Shown one piece after another: positions 5,864 to 6,004 of a stretch of 6,004 nucleotides of DNA. The notes beneath the pieces are model-generated. The model did not search any database. It had not been told where the DNA came from and saw only the letters and a program-made list of their open reading frames with translations. The position numbers and the translations under genes are program-made. The stretch comes from Elusimicrobiota bacterium (lineage in GTDB: Bacteria; CG03). The stretch spans positions 1-6,004 of the forward strand of contig JAGHAG010000024.1 in assembly GCA_021161625.1 (NCBI GenBank), written 5' to 3'. Each line of letters opens with the position of its first letter. The stretch's first letter is position 1.

Positions 5864-5921
5864 AACCACAGCCCATCTCCAGATGGGCTGGGCCCCGCCC
5901 TTTTGAAAAAGGGCGGTGGTT
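5864..5921. repeat. Compact three-way-junction inverted-repeat element
   Basis: A 5-bp outer stem (5864-5868 with 5917-5921, AACCA/TGGTT) encloses two perfect 10-bp hairpins. Hairpin 1 is 5869-5890 (CAGCCCATCT / AGATGGGCTG, CC between the arms). Hairpin 2 is 5895-5916 (CCGCCCTTTT / AAAAGGGCGG, GA between the arms). The hairpins abut the outer stem with no unpaired base, and only GGCC (5891-5894) links them. It lies about 115 bp after the last gene. No T-tract follows, so it is not a standard intrinsic terminator. It may be a repeat element or a structured RNA. Confidence 0.8.
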
Positions 5922-6000
5922 CCAAACAATATCAAAATACCAATGTTCTAAATTCCAAACAGTTTAGGTTATTGGGATTTAGGATTTTGAATTTGTTTGG
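5922..6000. repeat. AT-rich imperfect inverted repeat at the window end
   Basis: CCAAACAA (5922-5929) is the exact reverse complement of TTGTTTGG (5993-6000). After a 2-nt mismatch, TCAAAAT (5932-5938) pairs with ATTTTGA (5984-5990). TTCCAAACA also recurs directly at 5920-5928 and 5953-5961. The arms enclose about 45 bp with no coding signal. The element abuts the three-way junction directly. Confidence 0.65.
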
Positions 6001-6004
6001 TGCT

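Noticed and set aside
5895..5916. GC-rich hairpin as a rho-independent terminator of the last gene
   Set aside because: No run of T follows the stem on either strand, and it is better explained as one arm of the three-way junction.
5720..5935. 71-codon open frame on the minus strand over the end of the fusion gene and the repeat region
   Set aside because: It overlaps the supported end of the fusion gene and is made of the complement of the purine tract and hairpins; no ribosome-binding site or domain was seen.

Overview
The window is a moderately AT-rich bacterial chromosome segment. It carries five protein-coding genes, all on the + strand, separated by short repeat-rich spacers. The gene content points to an anaerobic or facultative bacterium, probably an uncultured lineage: a molybdenum hydroxylase of the XdhD / 'probable selenate reductase' type, histidine biosynthesis genes, and a methyltransferase-nitroreductase fusion. 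Frequent AGA/AGG and ATA codons, strong GGAGG ribosome-binding sites and intergenic heptanucleotide repeats fit this, but nothing here fixes the phylum.

Layout. Positions 1-404 hold the C-terminal half of the FAD-binding subunit of a molybdenum hydroxylase. It is followed, three bases after its stop, by the 923-residue [2Fe-2S] + molybdopterin subunit (408-3179). Together they form an electron chain from substrate to Mo, to two [2Fe-2S] clusters, to FAD. The large subunit most resembles E. coli XdhD but keeps all eight cluster cysteines, which E. coli XdhD (as I recall its sequence) has lost. Its stop codon lies inside a 7-bp tandem repeat (3171-3205). An extended -10 promoter then sits almost on the start codon of hisA (3240-3965), which overlaps hisI (3949-4329). 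These two genes catalyse two consecutive steps of histidine synthesis, but in this window they lack hisF beside them. A second array of the same heptamer, in the opposite orientation, follows at 4402-4443, so the his pair is bracketed by inverted heptad arrays that share a downstream 15-17 bp tail.

The last gene (4533-5750, possibly starting further upstream) is an unusual fusion of a canonical protein-L-isoaspartate O-methyltransferase and a SagB-type FMN nitroreductase. The final 254 bases contain no convincing gene. They hold a purine-rich repeat tract, a compact three-way-junction fold (5864-5921) and an AT-rich imperfect inverted repeat (5922-6000), and look like a cluster of non-coding repeat elements.

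The observations most worth following up are the PCMT-SagB fusion, the opposed heptad arrays around hisA-hisI, the XdhD-like enzyme with intact Fe-S ligands, and the three-way-junction element.
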